From: CAYUST01 sp041908765
Lineage (GTDB): Bacteria > Patescibacteriota > Gracilibacteria > Absconditabacterales > Absconditicoccaceae
NCBI GenBank assembly: GCA_041908765.1
Contig: JAYREU010000073.1
Span: 1 to 11,216 of the forward strand
Direction: 5' to 3'
Length of the DNA stretch: 11,216 bases
Shown here: positions 8,686 through 11,216 of the stretch, one piece after another
How positions within the stretch are numbered: position 1 is the stretch's first letter
How the letters are laid out: each line of letters opens with the position of its first letter
The notes under the pieces: model-generated
The model's database searches: none
What the model saw: only the letters and a program-made list of their open reading frames with translations
What the model was told of the DNA's origin: nothing
Program-made: the position numbers and the translations under genes

Positions 8686-9789
8686 CTTGTAGATCAACTC
8701 TTTGAGGATTTTGAATGCGCTCATATTTGACTGACCTTTGGAGAGGCTATAGGTGGTATATTTGATATGAACTGGAATCTCGGTGAAGCGCAAATGTTCT
8801 GAAGCAAGTGTGCCAATAATCTCATTTTGATAACTAAATCGGTCTGATGTGATACGAAATTTACCTATGACATTACGATGATACATTCTATATCCTGTAG
8901 ATACATCTGTCAGTCGGACGCCATTGAATACAAAGGTGACTACTCTACCTCATCGGAGAATGATTTTCCTCAATAGTGGCATATCATCGATTTTTGCGCC
9001 TTTGACAAACCTACTTCCGATCACGACATCTCGTTTGTGGCTTTGTGCAGCCTGCATAAACTGATGCATATCTTTGATATCCATTTGTCCATCTGCATCG
9101 TAGGTGACTAGCCATTCCACACTCAATGCTTCTGCGTACTTGGTGGCAAGGCTAAAGAGTGTTTTGTTGGCTGCACCAGGTCCTCTATTGATGGTGTGAT
9201 GCAAGTCAATGAGGTAACTTTGTGGATATTGTGCTTGTTTGGTTGCAATCACTTCTGCGGTTGAATCACTTGAACCATCGTTGACGATCGCAATTTTGTG
9301 AAATCCTGCTGCTAGTATTTCATCAATGACGCTACCGATGACTGTGGCTTCATTGTATGCTCTCATCAGAAAAAGATAACCGTCTTTTGCATCTTTTGAA
9401 GGCGGAAGTGGTAAGGAAAAAGGAGCACTTTTTTTCCAGTTCTGGAGCGCTTGTGCGGTGATCAGTCTTGTCATTTGCAACTCATGCTTGGTGAGTTTGT
9501 TGAACAAGTGGAAATAAAAGTACGCCAAGATGATAATCCCAATGTACACTAGTGCATCTGCTCCTCTCGCAACTCCAAAGAAACGTCAAAAAGAGGTGAG
9601 AAAATCTGGTCTCACCAAGAAGGTTGCAATGGCACCACTTCCTCCAAAGAATACAAGAAAGTGTAAAAGATTGAATTTCTTTCTTTGGAACAGGTCAATA
9701 GACATCAGCAAAAAGAGGACAACCGTAACGATGATGGTAAGTTCGAGCAAACTCATGCAGACGGAGAACGGTAAAACTAGCTCCAGCAT
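8668..9789 (-). CDS. DUF2304 membrane domain fused to DPM1-like GT2 glycosyltransferase
   Basis: One continuous frame of 373 codons joins two families normally found as neighbouring genes. Residues 1-110 are DUF2304-like: hydrophobic helices around 12-30 (MSLLELTIIVTVVLFLLMSI), 40-58 and 80-95, with the family block FFGVARGADALVYIGIIILA (70-89) and a charged tail. Residues 135-373 are a GT2 domain of the polyprenyl-phosphate mannosyltransferase/DPM1 type: FLMRAYNEATVIGSVIDE (140-157), IVNDGSSDST (168-177), TYDADGQMD (229-237) with the metal-binding D-x-D, VIGSRFVKGAKIDDMPLLRK (256-275) and DVSTGYRMY. UGA encodes Gly68 and Gly280. The start is uncertain: ATG 9789 is the first ATG, ATG 9756 (Met12) fits typical DUF2304 starts better, and TTG 9801 is possible. 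It probably acts at the membrane, moving sugar onto a lipid carrier or glycan. The stop lies inside the repeat array. Confidence 0.9.
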
Positions 9790-9962
9790 AGCTGATATCA
9801 ATAAAATTGCAATTGTATTCTTGTTTTTTTCTGTACTTATTCTTTGTATGTAGAGAGCATTTTGCTATACCTGCTTCGTTCTTGCAATTTGACAAAAGAT
9901 TGCTAGGATGTATTATATACGTACTTGAAAACACCAGAGGTGCTTTTACTTGACTCTCGTGC
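9790..9962. other. divergent intergenic region
   Basis: A 173-nt spacer between the minus-strand glycan cluster and the plus-strand hypothetical gene. It holds a clear plus-strand promoter (9889-9916, listed separately). On the minus strand no equally good promoter stands out; a TTGTCA-like box near 9891-9896 is followed too far away by TATAGC. I see no coding sequence, RNA gene or operator-like palindrome here. Confidence 0.6.
9889..9916 (+). promoter_or_regulatory. sigma70-type promoter for the plus-strand hypothetical gene
   Basis: A perfect -35 box TTGACA (9889-9894) is separated by 16 nt from a -10 box TATTAT (9911-9916, five of six matches to TATAAT). Transcription would begin near 9923, giving an untranslated leader of about 40 nt before the ATG at 9963. 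It lies in a noncoding divergent region, which supports its being real. Confidence 0.6.
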
Positions 9963-10952
9963 ATGGCACATCGTCAAACGCGTTTAATTTTTATAGTTAC
10001 AGGAATATTCCTGTTGTGAGGAGCAATTATTGTGTTGTGGAGTGGTAGCCCTAAGCTTCCAGGTCATTTGTGACAAGTACAAGAAACTGACCCTCGTTTC
10101 TTTGTGACACGTCATTTGGCTCGCATGAGTACATGGCCTGCACTTCAGCATACAAGTAGTTGGTCGATATATCGAACTGATCCTCAGGTTTCTGGTAGTC
10201 AGACGAGTATGCAAACAGGTATGTTAGCACTCAGTACTGCTACCTATTTACTCCCTGGAAAATGATCTGACACTTCTTGGGTGGCTGAAATAGGAGATCT
10301 GAATTGATTCTCCACGAGCGGTAGTGTCCTCGTACGTGGAAGTTATGGGTATGTGCAGTTTGCTGAGAGTTCTGCTCCCAAGTCTCCTTATCCTCTCCAA
10401 GAATCACCGCAACAAGCCATCCATCTCCTCATAGATGCCTTACAGTTGAGATGGGCTCACCTACCACCTGCCGCTACGCATCTCATAGATACCTCTCCCC
10501 ACAAGATGATTGTTGATATCACCACGTTGACCAAGAAAACTCGTATAGTAGCAGATGAACAGAAGAATCGATTATATTTATTTTCATGAGACCAATTCGT
10601 CTATTCGTGAATTGCCTCACCTCAAAGCGGTACGATGCGACGGTGAACAACTTCAGATGGTCAAACTACCTGGACTCTCCAGCAAGAGCCCAAAGCACAT
10701 CAAGCAAGTCTCATTTACCAACAATCCTTTCCTATTGCTCCTACAATTGATGCAACCATCAGTCGACGTGAAAAACGCACATCATTGCACTATATGATAG
10801 CAGGCACCCTCAGCTTCCCCAAAGGATTCGTCGCCTCATTCACCGGCACACGAACACTGGAGAGAGCTCCTGTGCAACCTCTGCATGACCTCCCAAAGCA
10901 TGCTATTCCTCGGGCGCATTGGGAGGAAATAGCACAGAGAGGAAAAAACTAA
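9963..10952 (+). CDS. membrane-anchored protein of unknown function
   Basis: A 329-residue protein that I do not recognise. After a short basic start (MAHRQTR) comes one hydrophobic helix, LIFIVTGIFLLGGAIIVLW (residues 8-26), then a long polar region rich in Ser, Thr, Gln and Pro with few charged residues. This suggests a single-pass or signal-anchored protein with an extracytoplasmic domain (N-in topology by the positive-inside rule). There are no cysteines that I can see in the polar part, no lipobox and no known catalytic motif. Seven UGA codons are in frame (Gly19, then six more); under the standard code the gene would end at residue 18. The stop is TAA. It is the only plus-strand gene and has its own promoter, so it is probably not part of the glycan operon. 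ATG 9963 is the only start in the open frame near the promoter; there is no Shine-Dalgarno. Confidence 0.85.
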
Positions 10953-10956
10953 TAAT

Positions 10957-11216
10957 TTAGACCTTCTTCCCCACAATTGCACAGGTAAAGGGAAAATCAA
11001 AGAGACAGTATGAGTACTCAGCATTTCAGAAAATCTGCTCTACTTGTTTGGTGAGGGCATGAGAGTATTGTATATGTACATAAGTACCTCCTGGTGCAAG
11101 TAATGCGTATGTTTTGGTGAGCATGGCATGTTGTGCTTGTGGTGTAAGTAGGCTCATAGGCACTCCTGAGACAATAAGGTCATAGGGTTTCTTTGGTAGG
11201 TCTCCAGGTCAAAAAA
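10957..11216 (-). CDS. SAM-dependent methyltransferase, C-terminal part (enters from right edge)
   Basis: The last 86 codons of a class I methyltransferase, stop TAA at 10957-10959. Visible are YDLIVSGVPMSLLTPQAQHA (motif II/post-II region, strand beta 4), then ALLAPGGTYVHIQYSHALTK, the typical LxPGG turn with strand beta 5 ending in QYS, and a C-terminal FDFPFTCAIVGKKV strand. The pattern D-x-I-V-S-G-x-P with PGG...QYS resembles phospholipid N-methyltransferase (PmtA-like) and related rRNA-dimethylase-like enzymes, but the SAM-binding motif I is outside the window, so only the superfamily is secure. Two UGA codons are in frame. It converges on the plus-strand gene with a 4-nt gap and no hairpin terminator between them. 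Confidence 0.78.

Noticed and set aside
9695..9964. Minus-strand 89-codon frame starting MHESQVKAPL
   Set aside because: It overlaps the DUF2304-GT2 start in another frame, covers the divergent promoter region, and its product has no family character.

Overview
Reading this window depends on the genetic code. Under the standard code every long gene breaks into 60-200-residue pieces. If UGA is read as glycine (translation table 25, known from Candidatus Gracilibacteria/BD1-5 and Absconditabacteria/SR1), the pieces join into full-length, well-known protein families. I counted about 63 in-frame UGA codons. Many fall on invariant glycines, such as the FkbM motif DCGANIG, WecB HTGQH and ESGLR, and glycosyltransferase EGFPNVLAEA. 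All ten gene ends visible in the window use TAA or TAG, never TGA. The source is therefore very probably a Gracilibacteria or Absconditabacteria genome. The moderately AT-rich composition, judged by eye, leans towards Gracilibacteria, but the window cannot settle this.

Layout: nine genes lie head-to-tail on the minus strand from about 9789 down to the left edge. In transcription order they are: (1) a DUF2304 membrane domain fused to a DPM1-like GT2 transferase, 9789-8668; (2) a 148-nt gap holding a 29-bp-period repeat array grown from the 3' end of gene 1; (3) a GT4 glycosyltransferase, 8519-7404; (4) a second GT4, 7361-6315; (5) a UDP-GlcNAc 2-epimerase, 6300-5192, broken by a 1-nt frameshift; (6) a third glycosyltransferase, 5201-3879; (7, 8) two FkbM-type methyltransferases, 3862-2999 and 2976-2119; (9) a NodU/TobZ-type O-carbamoyltransferase, 2079-289; (10) a GT2 transferase running off the left edge, 288-1. 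Counting the array as item 2, this is nine genes. Genes 3 to 10 are separated by at most 42 nt and two pairs abut or overlap, so they look like one operon.

Right of the cluster, a 173-nt divergent intergenic region carries a good sigma70-type promoter for a plus-strand, membrane-anchored protein of unknown function (9963-10952). This gene converges, 4 nt apart, on the 3' end of a minus-strand SAM methyltransferase that enters from the right edge (10957-11216).

Inferred role: the cluster builds and decorates a surface glycan. The epimerase would supply UDP-ManNAc. The DUF2304-GT2 fusion probably loads sugar onto a polyprenyl carrier or the growing chain. Three GT4 and one GT2 enzymes extend it, and two methyltransferases and a carbamoyltransferase cap hydroxyls. 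The families are well supported; the sugar structure and the link between the parts are inference.
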